From Palsa-504 sp963739135 (GTDB lineage Bacteria; Actinomycetota; Actinomycetes; Streptosporangiales; Streptosporangiaceae), in NCBI GenBank assembly GCA_963739135.1, contig CAVTZG010000017.1, positions 1,054,001 to 1,118,000 on the forward strand: DNA of 64,000 nt, given 5' to 3'. Positions 7,906 to 16,671 of the stretch are shown piece after piece. Below the pieces are notes generated by a model. It was not told the origin of the DNA and ran no database searches. It saw only the letters and a program-made list of their open reading frames with translations. Position 1 is the stretch's first letter, and each line of letters begins with the position of its first letter. The position numbers and the translations under genes were made by a program.

Positions 7906-9696
7906 ATGGCACCGACAGTTGCCGACTACCTGCTCGAGCGGCTGCGCTCCTGGGACGTGCAGCACGTGTTCGCCTACGCCGGCGACGGGATCAACGGGAT
8001 CCTGGCCGCCTGGGGCCGGGCCGGGAACAAGCCGCAGTTCGTCCAGGCCAGGCACGAGGAGATGGCCGCCTTCGAGGCGGTCGGGTACGCCAAGTTCACC
8101 GGCCGGGTCGGCGTCTGCATGGCGACGTCGGGCCCGGGGGCCATCCACCTGCTCAACGGGCTGTACGACGCCAAGCTGGATCACGTGCCGGTGGTGGCGA
8201 TCGTGGGCCAGACCAACCGCAGCGCCATGGGCGGCTCCTACCAGCAGGAAGTCGACCTGCTGTCGCTGTACAAAGACGTGGCCAGCGAGTACGTGCAAAT
8301 GGTGACGGTGCCCGAGCAGCTGCCCAACGTGCTGGACCGGGCGGTCCGCACCGCGATGGCGGAGCGGGCGCCCACCGCGATCATCATCCCGGCCGACGTG
8401 CAGGAACTGGAGTACTCCGCGCCCACTCACGCGTTCAAGATGGTGCCGTCGTCCCTCGGGGTCAGCTGGCCGGCCGTCGTGCCGGACGACGAGGCCGTCG
8501 TGCGGGCCGCCGAGCTCCTGAACGCCGGGACCAAGGTCGCCATCCTGGCCGGGCAGGGTGCCCGCGGCGCGCGCCGTGAGCTCGAGGAGGTGGCCGAGCT
8601 GCTCGGCGCCGGGGTGGCCAAGCCGCTGCTCGGCAAGGACGTGCTCTCCGACGAGCTGCCGTACGTGACCGGGTCGATCGGGCTGCTGGGCACCCGGCCG
8701 AGCTACGAGATGATGAAGAACTGCGACACGCTGCTCACGGTCGGCTCGAGCTTTCCGTACACCCAGTTCCTGCCGGCCTTCGACCAGGCCCGGGCCGTCC
8801 AGATCGACATCGACGGCAAGTTCATCGGGATGCGCTATCCCTATGAGGTCAACCTGGTCGGGGACGCGGCCGCGACGCTGCGCGCCCTGGTCCCGCACCT
8901 GCGGCGCAAGGAGGACCGGTCCTGGCGCGCGGGCATCGAGGACGACGTGGTCAAGTGGTGGCGGTCGATGGAGGCCGAGGCCGCGGTCGAGGCCGATCCG
9001 GTCAACCCGATGCTGCTGTTCCGGGAGCTGTCGGCCCGGCTTCCGGTGAACGCCATCGTCACCGCGGACTCCGGCTCCTCGGCGAACTGGTACGCCCGGC
9101 AACTGCGGTTCCGCGGCGACATGCGCGGTTCGCTGTCGGGGAACCTGGCCACGATGGGACCGGGCGTGCCGTACGGTATCGGCGCGAAGTTCGGGCACCC
9201 GGACCGGCCGGTCATCGTGTTCGCCGGGGACGGGGCGATGCAGATGAACGGCCTGGCCGAGCTGATCACGGTCAAGCACTACTGGGAAGAATGGGCCGAT
9301 CCGCGGCTGATCGTCGCGGTGCTGCACAACGACGACCTCAACCAGGTCACCTGGGAGATGCGGGCCATGGAGGGGGCGCCGAGGTTCACCGAGTCCCAGC
9401 GGCTGCCCGACGTCTGCTACGAGGGCTTCGCCCGCAGTCTGGGCCTGCACGGGATCGCGGTGGACAAGCCCGACCAGATTGGCGCCGCCTGGGATCAGGC
9501 CCTGGCCGCCGACCGGCCCACCGTGCTCGACGTGCGGACCGACCCGGACATCCCGCCGATCCCGCCGCACGCCACCTTCGAGCAGGCCAAGGACGCCGCC
9601 ATGGCTTTGCTGAAGGGCGACCCGAACCGCTGGGGCGTGCTCAAGGAAGGCCTGATGACCAAGGCCCGGGAGATCCTGCCCGGCAGCGGCGACTGA
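7906..9696 (+). CDS. Thiamine-diphosphate enzyme, pyruvate oxidase/dehydrogenase-like
   Basis: A 596-residue protein with the three-domain acetolactate synthase/pyruvate oxidase fold. The N-terminal TPP domain has the catalytic Glu in QARHEEMAAFEAVGYAKF (about residue 46). The central domain binds a nucleotide or FAD. The C-terminal domain has GDGAMQMNGLAELITV, the GDG start of the TPP-Mg site, followed by HNDDLNQVTWE. Such enzymes decarboxylate pyruvate with transfer to oxygen or quinone. AAGGA precedes the ATG, 36 nt after the GMC gene, so it likely belongs to the same transcript. An acetolactate synthase role is less likely as no regulatory subunit gene is present. Confidence 0.85.
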   Translation: MAPTVADYLLERLRSWDVQHVFAYAGDGINGILAAWGRAGNKPQFVQARHEEMAAFEAVGYAKFTGRVGVCMATSGPGAIHLLNGLYDAKLDHVPVVAIVGQTNRSAMGGSYQQEVDLLSLYKDVASEYVQMVTVPEQLPNVLDRAVRTAMAERAPTAIIIPADVQELEYSAPTHAFKMVPSSLGVSWPAVVPDDEAVVRAAELLNAGTKVAILAGQGARGARRELEEVAELLGAGVAKPLLGKDVLSDELPYVTGSIGLLGTRPSYEMMKNCDTLLTVGSSFPYTQFLPAFDQARAVQIDIDGKFIGMRYPYEVNLVGDAAATLRALVPHLRRKEDRSWRAGIEDDVVKWWRSMEAEAAVEADPVNPMLLFRELSARLPVNAIVTADSGSSANWYARQLRFRGDMRGSLSGNLATMGPGVPYGIGAKFGHPDRPVIVFAGDGAMQMNGLAELITVKHYWEEWADPRLIVAVLHNDDLNQVTWEMRAMEGAPRFTESQRLPDVCYEGFARSLGLHGIAVDKPDQIGAAWDQALAADRPTVLDVRTDPDIPPIPPHATFEQAKDAAMALLKGDPNRWGVLKEGLMTKAREILPGSGD

Positions 9697-9703
9697 CTGG
9701 AGC

Positions 9704-10165
9704 TCAGCGCCGGCGGGCGAGCGGGAACACGAACCACATGACAGCCAGCAGGCCGGCGACAAAAGCGGTGATCAGGCCGGCGGCCAGCCCGCCGGCCACA
9801 TAGCTGGTCACGAGCAGTACGGCGGCCGAGACGGCCAGGCCGACCGTGGCCAGCCCGACGATGGCCATCACGCTGGCCGCCCGGACCAGGCTCTCCTTCT
9901 GGCCGCGGCGGAACACCAGCCGGTGGTAGGCCACCGGCCCCAGCAGCAGAGCCGTCGCGACCGCGGACAGCACCAGGCAGGCCAGGTACAGGTCACGCTG
10001 GCCCGGGCTGATCGTGCCGAACCGGTTGGTGAACGGCAGCGACAGCAGGAACCCGAACAGTACCTGCACGCCCAGGCCGGCCACCCGCAGCTCCTGCAGC
10101 AGTTCGGCGAGATTGCGGTCATTCCGTTCGGCCTCGGTCTCATCGCGCGGCTCAGGGGATCCCAT
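9704..10165 (-). CDS. DUF6328-type four-span membrane protein
   Basis: A 153-residue protein with a charged N-terminus (ETEAERNDRNLAELLQELRV), then four hydrophobic segments at about 30-50, 58-80, 92-115 and 120-145. The ELRVAGLGVQVLFGFLLSLP stretch and F-x-R-G-Q-K-E between spans 2 and 3 match the family I know as DUF6328, common in actinobacteria and of unknown function. GGAGGTGG precedes the start. It is convergent with the TPP-enzyme gene and divergent from the enolase-superfamily gene, with a dispersed element copy in the divergent gap. Confidence 0.8.
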   Translation of the reverse strand: MGSPEPRDETEAERNDRNLAELLQELRVAGLGVQVLFGFLLSLPFTNRFGTISPGQRDLYLACLVLSAVATALLLGPVAYHRLVFRRGQKESLVRAASVMAIVGLATVGLAVSAAVLLVTSYVAGGLAAGLITAFVAGLLAVMWFVFPLARRR

Positions 10166-10205
10166 CGCAGTCCACCTCCGGTGACCCGGTCAGCTCGGGT
10201 GGCCG

Positions 10206-10240
10206 CTGACACCACGGCCCGTTCGGAAAAAATAATGATC
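10206..10240. repeat. Dispersed CGTTCGG element, copy 1
   Basis: It contains the core CACCACGGCCCGTTCGG (10210-10226) followed by an A/T-rich stretch with ATGATC. Only the left arm is present; no matching right arm follows. The preceding CTGA is shared with copy 2. It lies between two divergent genes, just upstream of the DUF6328 gene start. Confidence 0.8.
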
Positions 10241-10361
10241 TCAGCGATCGCGCGGCGATGACCCTGGCGGACATGGCGCTTGCGTTTGGGCCCGGCCCGC
10301 GCAGGTAGTACTGCGCAGGCAGCAGTCAGCCGAGGACGACCGACCGCAAGGGGGTTCAGCC

Positions 10362-11471
10362 GTGCACGATGACGGGCCGGTGGTGCGTGACATCACGACC
10401 GCTGTCTATGAGATCCCGACCGACGCACCCGAGGCAGACGGGACGCTGGCCTGGGACAAGACCACGCTGGTGCTGGCCTGCGCCCGGGCCGGGACGGCCC
10501 GCGGCATCGGCTGGACCTATGCGGCCGCCGCGGCCCAGGGCGTCATCACCGACGTGCTGGCCGGTACCGTCACCGGCCGCAGCGCCATGGACGTACCGGG
10601 GGCGGCCGAGGCCATGGCCCGCGCGGTCCGGAACATCGGGCGCCCCGGGATCGCGGCGACAGCCATCTCCGCGGTGGACATGGCGCTGTGGGATCTCAAG
10701 GCCCGCCTGCTCTGCGTCCCGCTCCCGCGGCTGCTCGGCCCGGCCCGCGATGGTGTCGCCATCTACGGAAGCGGCGGTTTCACCAGCTACGACGAGCACC
10801 AGACCCGGGAGCAGCTGTCCGGCTGGGTAGAGAAGGACCGCATCCCGCGGGTGAAGATCAAGATCGGCGAAAGCTGGGGCACCCGCGAGCAGCGGGATCT
10901 GGACCGGGTGGCGCTGGCCCGCGAGGTCATCGGGCCGGACGCCGAGCTGTACGTGGACGCCAACGGCGGCTACACCGCCGGGCAGGCGGTGCGGGTCGGC
11001 CAGCGGCTGGCCGAGCACGGGGTGACCTGGTTCGAGGAGCCGGTTTCCTCGCAGGACCTGGCCGGGCTGGCCGCGGTGCGGTGGCAGGTGCTGCCCGACG
11101 TGACGGCCGGGGAGTACAGCTGGTCGCTGGCCGATTCGGCCCGGCTCATCGACGCCGGGGCGGTGGACTGCCTGGAGCTGGATGTGACCCGCTGCGGCGG
11201 TATCACCGAGTTCCTGCGCGGGTCGGCCCTGGCCGCGGCGCACAACCTGCAGGTCTCCGGGCACTGCGCGCCCAACCTGCACGCGCGGGTGGGCGTCGCG
11301 GTGCCGAACCTGCGGCACGTCGAGTACTTCCATGACCACCAGCGGATCGAGGGCATGCTCTTCGACGGCGCCCTGGACCCGGCGGGCGGGGTGCTGACGC
11401 CCGACCCGGACGAGCCGGGCCTCGGCCTGACGCTGCGGGAAGCCGATGCCGAGCGTTACCGCCGGAGCTGA
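10362..11471 (+). CDS. Enolase-superfamily (mandelate racemase-like) enzyme
   Basis: A 369-residue protein of the mandelate racemase/muconate lactonizing group. Visible catalytic elements are the K-x-K base motif RVKIKIGESWG (about 164-166), metal ligands in YVDANGGY (Asp about 199), FEEPVSS (Glu about 225) and AGEYSW (Glu about 250), and SGHCAPNLHARV with a His near 300. The His suggests the acid-sugar dehydratase/racemase branch, but the substrate cannot be read from sequence. The GTG start follows CAAGGGGG. The gene stands alone, divergent from the DUF6328 gene, and ends at a strong hairpin. Confidence 0.88.
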   Translation: MHDDGPVVRDITTAVYEIPTDAPEADGTLAWDKTTLVLACARAGTARGIGWTYAAAAAQGVITDVLAGTVTGRSAMDVPGAAEAMARAVRNIGRPGIAATAISAVDMALWDLKARLLCVPLPRLLGPARDGVAIYGSGGFTSYDEHQTREQLSGWVEKDRIPRVKIKIGESWGTREQRDLDRVALAREVIGPDAELYVDANGGYTAGQAVRVGQRLAEHGVTWFEEPVSSQDLAGLAAVRWQVLPDVTAGEYSWSLADSARLIDAGAVDCLELDVTRCGGITEFLRGSALAAAHNLQVSGHCAPNLHARVGVAVPNLRHVEYFHDHQRIEGMLFDGALDPAGGVLTPDPDEPGLGLTLREADAERYRRS

Positions 11472-11540
11472 CGGCCGCAGGTGGTCCCACATGCCCCGTC
11501 CGCACCCGCCGTCACCGGGTCCGACCATGATCAACTTTTC

Positions 11541-11580
11541 GTGGATGCTTACCTACCGCGGGCGGTAGGTAAGCATCCAC
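11541..11580. terminator. Perfect hairpin terminator between convergent genes
   Basis: The 19-bp arms 11541-11559 and 11562-11580 are perfectly complementary with a GG loop. A run of four T's lies just left, giving an A-run or U-run depending on strand. It is placed between the enolase-superfamily gene (plus) and the small membrane-protein gene (minus), so it can stop transcription from both directions. Confidence 0.85.
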
Positions 11581-11603
11581 AATCCTGGTTTCAGGGGGAG
11601 GTC

Positions 11604-12035
11604 TCAGGGGGAGGTCGAGGCGGCGAAGCCGGTCGCGGCGAGGGCGGCTTCGGTGAAGGCGTCGGTCAGGGCGGCGCGGCGGGCGCCCCGGCTGACGGCG
11701 GCCAGCAGCAGCATGGACGCGGCGTGCAGGGTGTCGACCTGCCCGCCGACCGCGAACACCGCGGGCTGCGGCGCGGTCGCGGTCAGGGCGGCCTGGACCA
11801 GGTGGCGGGCGCCGAGCACGCGTGCCGTCCGGCGCGCCCACGGGCTGGGCGGGCGGCCGGTGGCCAGCCGGATGACCGCACCGGGCACCAGGACCAGGGC
11901 CGCACCGTAGCCGACCCGGATCACCTGCAGCGCCAGGCCGACGGCAGGCGTCCGGACCGCGGCGGGTGTCCGGACCGCGGCCAGCGCCTGGCCCGCGACT
12001 GTGGCGGCCGGCCGGCGCCGGGCCGGGATGGTCAC
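11604..12035 (-). CDS. Small membrane protein coupled to an SDR gene
   Basis: A 143-residue Ala-rich protein. The GTG at 12035 is preferred because it overlaps the stop of the upstream SDR gene (GTGA). It has hydrophobic stretches at about 30-50, 68-85 and 95-115, with RRTARVLGARHLVQAALTA and VDTLHAASMLLLAA, a pattern I have seen in uncharacterised actinobacterial membrane proteins. An 18-bp in-frame duplication encodes RTPAAVRTPAV near the N-terminus. Function is unknown; coupling suggests a job linked to the SDR. Confidence 0.65.
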   Translation of the reverse strand: MTIPARRRPAATVAGQALAAVRTPAAVRTPAVGLALQVIRVGYGAALVLVPGAVIRLATGRPPSPWARRTARVLGARHLVQAALTATAPQPAVFAVGGQVDTLHAASMLLLAAVSRGARRAALTDAFTEAALAATGFAASTSP

Positions 12036-13045
12036 CGGCGGCGTCCGAGCTGCCGGGCCAGGAAGGCTCCGGTCACCACGGCCCCGGCCAGGACGCCGGA
12101 GGTCGCGCGGGCATGCTGGGCCAGCCACAGCTGCGGGCTGCGGTCGTGGGACCGGTCGTCGAATATCCCGTGCGGGCCATGGTCCTGCCCGCTGCTCCCG
12201 TCGATGGGCTGGAGCAGGTTTTCGGGACGGTCAGGCTCGACGGGCTGCGAGGTCTGCTGGGAGTCATAGCCGGTGCGGGCCAGGTACCGGTCCAGCACGG
12301 CCGGGGCCAGCCGGTTGGCCAGCAGCGTGGCCGCCGTGCTCGCTCCCACCCAGTACTCCTTGCGCTGGGGATGGTCCGCGGCGTACAGCACCCCGCGGGC
12401 CGCGACCTCGGGCTGGTAGATCGGGGGAACCGGCTGGGGATGCCGGGGCAGCCGGGACCGCACCCAGGAGAACTGGGGCGTGTTGACGGCGGGCATCTGG
12501 ACCACGGTGACGTGCACGCCGGACTTCTCGTGCCGCAGCTCGCAGCGCAGCGAGGAGGTAAACCCGTTGATGGCGTGCTTGGCCCCGCAGTACGCCGACT
12601 GCAGCGGGATGCTGCGCTCGCCGAGCGCCGACCCGACCTGCACGATCGTGCCCCGGCCGCGGGGGCGCATCAGGGCCAGGGCGGCCATCGTGCCGTGCAC
12701 GAAGCCGAGGTAGCTCACCTCGGTCACCCGCCGGAACTCCGCCGCCGTGATCTGCTCGAAGGGTGCGAAAACCGAGGTGAACGCCACGTTGACCCACACG
12801 TCGATCGGCCCGAGTTCCCGCTCGACCTGCTGGGCGGCCGCGGTGACCTGGTCGTAGTCGGAAACGTCGGCGCTGATAGCCAGGGCCGTTCCGCCTGCGT
12901 CCTTGACGTCACGGGCCGCGCCGTCCAGCCCGGCCTGGCCGCGTGCGATCAGCCCGACGCGGGCGCCGCGGGCCCCGAACAGGCGCGCGGTGGCGCGCCC
13001 GATGCCCGCGCTGGCCCCGGTGATGACCACGGTCTGAGTCTGCAT
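12032..13045 (-). CDS. SDR-family oxidoreductase with C-terminal extension
   Basis: A 337-residue short-chain dehydrogenase. The start MQTQTVVITGASAGIG (13045) follows AGGAAGG. The NAD(P) motif TGASAGIG is at residues 8-15. The NNAG position reads VNVAFTSV, a substitution seen in a distinct SDR subgroup. The catalytic pattern is S-x12-YCGAK (YxxxK). After about residue 245 a long extension is rich in Gln, Asp, His and Arg, ends in a hydrophobic segment (ATSGVLAGAVVTGAFLARQL) and may anchor it to the membrane. It is coupled to the small membrane protein downstream. Substrate unknown. Confidence 0.85.
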   Translation of the reverse strand: MQTQTVVITGASAGIGRATARLFGARGARVGLIARGQAGLDGAARDVKDAGGTALAISADVSDYDQVTAAAQQVERELGPIDVWVNVAFTSVFAPFEQITAAEFRRVTEVSYLGFVHGTMAALALMRPRGRGTIVQVGSALGERSIPLQSAYCGAKHAINGFTSSLRCELRHEKSGVHVTVVQMPAVNTPQFSWVRSRLPRHPQPVPPIYQPEVAARGVLYAADHPQRKEYWVGASTAATLLANRLAPAVLDRYLARTGYDSQQTSQPVEPDRPENLLQPIDGSSGQDHGPHGIFDDRSHDRSPQLWLAQHARATSGVLAGAVVTGAFLARQLGRRR

Positions 13046-13163
13046 GTAGATCCGCCTTCCTGGTAAGGCGTTCGGCTGCCCGGCGGCACGGGAACTAAAC
13101 ACGGGGGCTAAAACACGGCGGTCCCGGCGTTTCGGCCGGGCTCTGCCGGACAGTTGCAGTCTC

Positions 13164-14936
13164 ATGACCGGATCGTTCCGCCCGCATGTGCTGCGCGAGT
13201 ACGCGCTGATCGCCGACGGCGAGCGAGGGGCGCTGATCGGCCCGGACGGGGCCATCTCGTGGCTGTGCGCGCCGCGCTGGGACAGCCCATCGGTGTTCGG
13301 CGGGCTGCTCGGCGGTCACGGGGCCTACGCGGTCACGCCGGCGGATCCCTGGCATGTCTGGGGCGGCTACTACGAGACCGGCACCCTGATCTGGCGCAGC
13401 CGCTGGGTCGGCTCGTCGAGAACCGAGTGCCGGGAAGCGCTGGCCATGCCGGCCGACCCGCACCGGGTCGTGATCCTGCGGCGGATCGAGGCGCTCGACG
13501 GACCGACCCGGGTCAACGTGCTGCTCGACGTCCAGGCCGGCTTCGGCCGCAGCCGGATGACCGGGCTGTCCCGGGCCGGCGGGTGCTGGACCGGCCGCAG
13601 CGGGCGTCTCTGGTTCCGGTGGTCAGGCGCGGGCCGGTCCCGTTCCGGCGCCGACGGGCTGGCCCTCACCGTGACCCTGCCCGAGGGCGGTCATCACGAT
13701 CTCGTCCTGGAACTTTCCGACCGGGCGCTGGACGCGCGGCCGCCGGACAGCGACGAGGCCTGGTCGGCGACCGAGGAAACCTGGTCCAATGTGGTGCCCA
13801 GCTGCGACGACCTGATCGCGGCCCGCGACGCCCGCCATGCCTACGCGGTGCTGCGCGGGCTGACCGCGGGCTCGGGCGCGATGGTGGCCGCCGCCACCAC
13901 ATCGCTACCCGAGCGGCTGGAAGCGGGCCGCAACTATGACTACCGGTACGCCTGGATCCGGGACCAGGGCTACGCGGGCCTGGCCGTGGCCGCGCACGGC
14001 CCGCACCCGCTGGTGGAAGGCACCATCCGGTTCCTCACCGAACGGATCCTGGCCGACGGTCCCGACCTCATGCCCGCCTACACGGTCGACGGCCAGCCCA
14101 TTCCCGGTGAGCGCGCCGTGCGGCTGCGCGGCTATCCGGGCGGGACGGTCCTGGCCGGGAACCGCGTCTGTCGCCAGTTCCAGCTGGACGGGCTGGGCGA
14201 GGCGCTGGAGCTGTTCGCCGCGGCCGCCCGCCTGGACCTGCTCGCCGAGGAGAACTGGCAGGCGGCGGCCGTCGCGGCCGACGCCATCGAACAGCGCTGG
14301 CGCAAGCCCGATGCGGGCATCTGGGAGCTCGGCGACGCGCACTGGACGCATTCCCGCCTGGCCTGCGTGTCCGGCCTGCGCTCCCTGGCCGCCGCGGCCG
14401 ACGGGCCGCCCGACGGTCCGGGGCACCGGCAGGCGGCCCGGTGGAGCGCCCTGGCCGACACGCTGCTGGCCAGCCTGGGCGATGCGGTCCACCCGACCGG
14501 CCGCTGGCAGCGCTCCCCGGATGACCCGCGGGTGGATGCCGCGCTGCTGCTGCCGGTGATCCGTGGCACGCTGCCCGCGGACGACCCGCGCAGCCGCGCC
14601 ACCGTCCGCGCGGTCCTGGACGAGCTCACCGAGGACGGGTACGTCTACCGGTTCCGGCACGACGCCCGGCCGCTGCACCAGAGCGAGGGCGCGTTCTTGC
14701 TCTGCGGGTTCTGGATGGCGCAGGTCGCGCAGAACTGCGGGGACGCCGCCGAGGCGGCGCGCTGGTTCGAGCGCAACCGCGCGGCGTGCGGCCCGGCGGG
14801 CCTGTACACCGAGGAATACGACGTCCACCAGCGCCAGCTGCGGGGCAACCTGCCCCAGGCCTTCGTGCATGCCGGGATGCTGGAGTGCGCCGCCCGGCTG
14901 TCCGCCGCGCCGTCCGGGCCGGGACAGCTCGGGTAG
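13164..14936 (+). CDS. Glycoside hydrolase family 15 (glucoamylase/trehalase-like)
   Basis: A 590-residue GH15 protein. The N-terminal beta-domain starts YALIADGERGALIGPDGAIS; the (alpha/alpha)6 catalytic domain begins at RNYDYRYAWIRDQGYAGLAV. The general acid is in DAGIWELGD and the general base Glu in HQSEGAFLLCGFWMAQ. No signal peptide is visible, so a cytoplasmic role on alpha-glucans or trehalose is likely. It is divergent from the SDR gene; the 118-bp gap should hold both promoters. Substrate preference cannot be judged. Confidence 0.9.
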   Translation: MTGSFRPHVLREYALIADGERGALIGPDGAISWLCAPRWDSPSVFGGLLGGHGAYAVTPADPWHVWGGYYETGTLIWRSRWVGSSRTECREALAMPADPHRVVILRRIEALDGPTRVNVLLDVQAGFGRSRMTGLSRAGGCWTGRSGRLWFRWSGAGRSRSGADGLALTVTLPEGGHHDLVLELSDRALDARPPDSDEAWSATEETWSNVVPSCDDLIAARDARHAYAVLRGLTAGSGAMVAAATTSLPERLEAGRNYDYRYAWIRDQGYAGLAVAAHGPHPLVEGTIRFLTERILADGPDLMPAYTVDGQPIPGERAVRLRGYPGGTVLAGNRVCRQFQLDGLGEALELFAAAARLDLLAEENWQAAAVAADAIEQRWRKPDAGIWELGDAHWTHSRLACVSGLRSLAAAADGPPDGPGHRQAARWSALADTLLASLGDAVHPTGRWQRSPDDPRVDAALLLPVIRGTLPADDPRSRATVRAVLDELTEDGYVYRFRHDARPLHQSEGAFLLCGFWMAQVAQNCGDAAEAARWFERNRAACGPAGLYTEEYDVHQRQLRGNLPQAFVHAGMLECAARLSAAPSGPGQLG

Positions 14937-14951
14937 CCGCTGCCTGACGGT

Positions 14952-15446
14952 CTACTCCGGGCGGGCGGCACCCGGAGCCAGCTCTTCGAAGATCAGTACC
15001 GTCTGGGTCGCGCGGATCTCGGGCAGGTCCTGCAGCCGGGTGAGCACCACGTCACGCAGGGACGCCGCGTCGTGGGTGCGAACCCGCAGCAGGATGTCGT
15101 GCTCGCCTGAGATGAGCGCGACGTGATCGACCTCGGGAATGCGCAGCAGCTGGCGGCGGACAGTCTTCCAGGACCGCTGGGCGATGTCCAGGTAGACGTA
15201 GGCCGACAGCCCGTACCCGTACCGCACCGGGTCGATGAGCGCGGCATAGCCGGTAATCACGCCGTCGCGCTGGAGCCTGGCCACGCGGGCGTAGGCGTTG
15301 GCCCGCGACAGGTGCAGCCGGGCGGCCAGCGCCCGCATGGACAGCCGGCCGTCGGCCCGCAGTGCCTCGATGATGAGCCGGTCGGTGTCGTCCAGCGGTG
15401 CCATGTGTCCACGCAGGCCGTCCGCGGGAGGCTCGTTCGATGCCAT
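14952..15446 (-). CDS. Lrp/AsnC-family regulator beside the oxo-acid dehydrogenase operon
   Basis: A 164-residue regulator: N-terminal winged helix (LDDTDRLIIEALRADGRLSM, then LAARLHLSRANAYARVARLQ as recognition region) and C-terminal RAM ligand domain (VDHVALISGEHDILLRVRTH). The ATG at 15446 is used; a Met 15 residues in is an alternative. It is divergent from the E1alpha-E1beta-E2 operon, the same arrangement as bkd operons controlled by Lrp-type BkdR, so it probably senses branched-chain amino or keto acids and controls that operon. Confidence 0.88.
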   Translation of the reverse strand: MASNEPPADGLRGHMAPLDDTDRLIIEALRADGRLSMRALAARLHLSRANAYARVARLQRDGVITGYAALIDPVRYGYGLSAYVYLDIAQRSWKTVRRQLLRIPEVDHVALISGEHDILLRVRTHDAASLRDVVLTRLQDLPEIRATQTVLIFEELAPGAARPE

Positions 15447-15561
15447 ATGGCCCAGACTAGCCGCATCCAGCTGGCAATTAGTCTTCCTTTTTCTCCAGAT
15501 ACTAGAAATTTGGCGGCCTGGAGGCACACGATCTGGAAAGAGGAATGTGGAAGGACCTGCC
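15447..15561. promoter_or_regulatory. Divergent control region of Lrp and oxo-acid dehydrogenase genes
   Basis: This 115-bp gap has an unusually A/T-rich centre for the window (about 15473-15512, with CTTCCTTTTTCTCC and ACTAGAAATTT), where Lrp-type proteins usually bind. The AAGGA ribosome-binding site of E1alpha lies at its right end. No clean palindrome could be fixed, so exact operator or promoter positions are not given. Confidence 0.4.
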
Positions 15562-16671
15562 GTGACGACCCTGCTCACCCCGACGGCATCGGGCGAGAGC
15601 CTGCTGCCCAGCGCGGCGCCGCTGCAGCTGATCGATCCGGACGGCCGGGCCGGCCAGAACCCGGGCGAGCTGGTGCTGCCCGAGCCCGGGATACTGCTCG
15701 AACTGCACCGCCGCATGGTGCTCGGCCGGCGCTTCGACCGGCAGGCCACCGCGCTGACCAGGCAGGGCCGGCTGGCTGTGTACCCGTCCTCGCGGGGCCA
15801 GGACGGCTGCCAGGTCGGGGCCGCGCTGGCGCTGCGCGAGCAGGACTGGCTGTTCCCCACCTACCGCGACACGGTGGCCATCGTGACGCGCGGGGTGGAT
15901 GCCGCCGAGGCCCTCGGCCTGCTGCGGGGCGACTGGCACTGCGGCTACGACCCGTACCAGTACCGCGTCGCGCCGCAGTGCACCCCGCTGGCCACCAATA
16001 CCTTGCACGCCGTCGGGCTGGCCCACGCCGCCCGGCTCAAGCACCAGGACCAGGTGGCGCTGGTGCTGCTGGGCGACGGAGCGACCAGCGAAGGCGACAC
16101 CCACGAGGCACTCAACTTCGCCGCCGTGTGGCACGCGCCCGTGGTGTTCCTGGTGCAGAACAACGGTTACGCGATCAGCGTGCCGCTGGCCAAGCAGACC
16201 GCCGCGCCGAGCCTGGCCGCCAAGGGTATCGGCTACGGCATCCCGTCGCTGCTCATCGACGGCAACGACGCGGCCGCCGTCTACTCGGCCGTGCGCGCCA
16301 GCATCGACGGGGCCGCGGCCGGGCAGGGGCCGGCCCTGATCGAGGCGATCACCTACCGGATCGAGGCGCACACCAACGCCGACGACGCGGCCCGGTACCG
16401 GGCCGACAGCGAGGTCGAGGCCTGGCTGGCCCGCGACCCGATAACCCGGCTGGAGGCCTACCTGACCACCGCTGGCCTGCTCGACGAACGCGCCGCCGGG
16501 CAGGTGGCAGATGAGGCGGAACGGTTCGCCGAGCGCATCCGCGACCGCATGAACCGCGAGGCCAGCGCCGATCCCGCCGACCTGTTCGCGCACGTGTACA
16601 CGCGGCCGACGGCCGCCCTGGAGCGGCAGCAGGCCGCGCTGCTGCGCGAGCTGGCGGAGTCCGCGCCATGA
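15562..16671 (+). CDS. 2-oxo acid dehydrogenase E1 component, alpha subunit
   Basis: A 369-residue TPP-dependent E1alpha. The GTG start is preceded by AAGGA at good spacing. The TPP-binding motif runs from LGDGATSEGDTHEALNFAAV to the NN of QNNGYAIS. RGQDGCQVGAALAL and DWLFPTYRDTVAIVTRGVD are typical of branched-chain keto acid E1alpha. With E1beta and E2 it decarboxylates oxo acids and transfers the acyl group to lipoate. A branched-chain substrate is favoured over pyruvate because of the Lrp neighbour, but not proved. Confidence 0.9.
   Translation: MTTLLTPTASGESLLPSAAPLQLIDPDGRAGQNPGELVLPEPGILLELHRRMVLGRRFDRQATALTRQGRLAVYPSSRGQDGCQVGAALALREQDWLFPTYRDTVAIVTRGVDAAEALGLLRGDWHCGYDPYQYRVAPQCTPLATNTLHAVGLAHAARLKHQDQVALVLLGDGATSEGDTHEALNFAAVWHAPVVFLVQNNGYAISVPLAKQTAAPSLAAKGIGYGIPSLLIDGNDAAAVYSAVRASIDGAAAGQGPALIEAITYRIEAHTNADDAARYRADSEVEAWLARDPITRLEAYLTTAGLLDERAAGQVADEAERFAERIRDRMNREASADPADLFAHVYTRPTAALERQQAALLRELAESAP

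Noticed and set aside
6133..9762. A 1209-codon open frame on the minus strand opposite the GMC and TPP enzyme genes
   Set aside because: It is the complement of strongly conserved genes; its translation is low-complexity (Gly/Val/Arg/His/Asp) with no domain. Long antisense frames are expected at this GC content.
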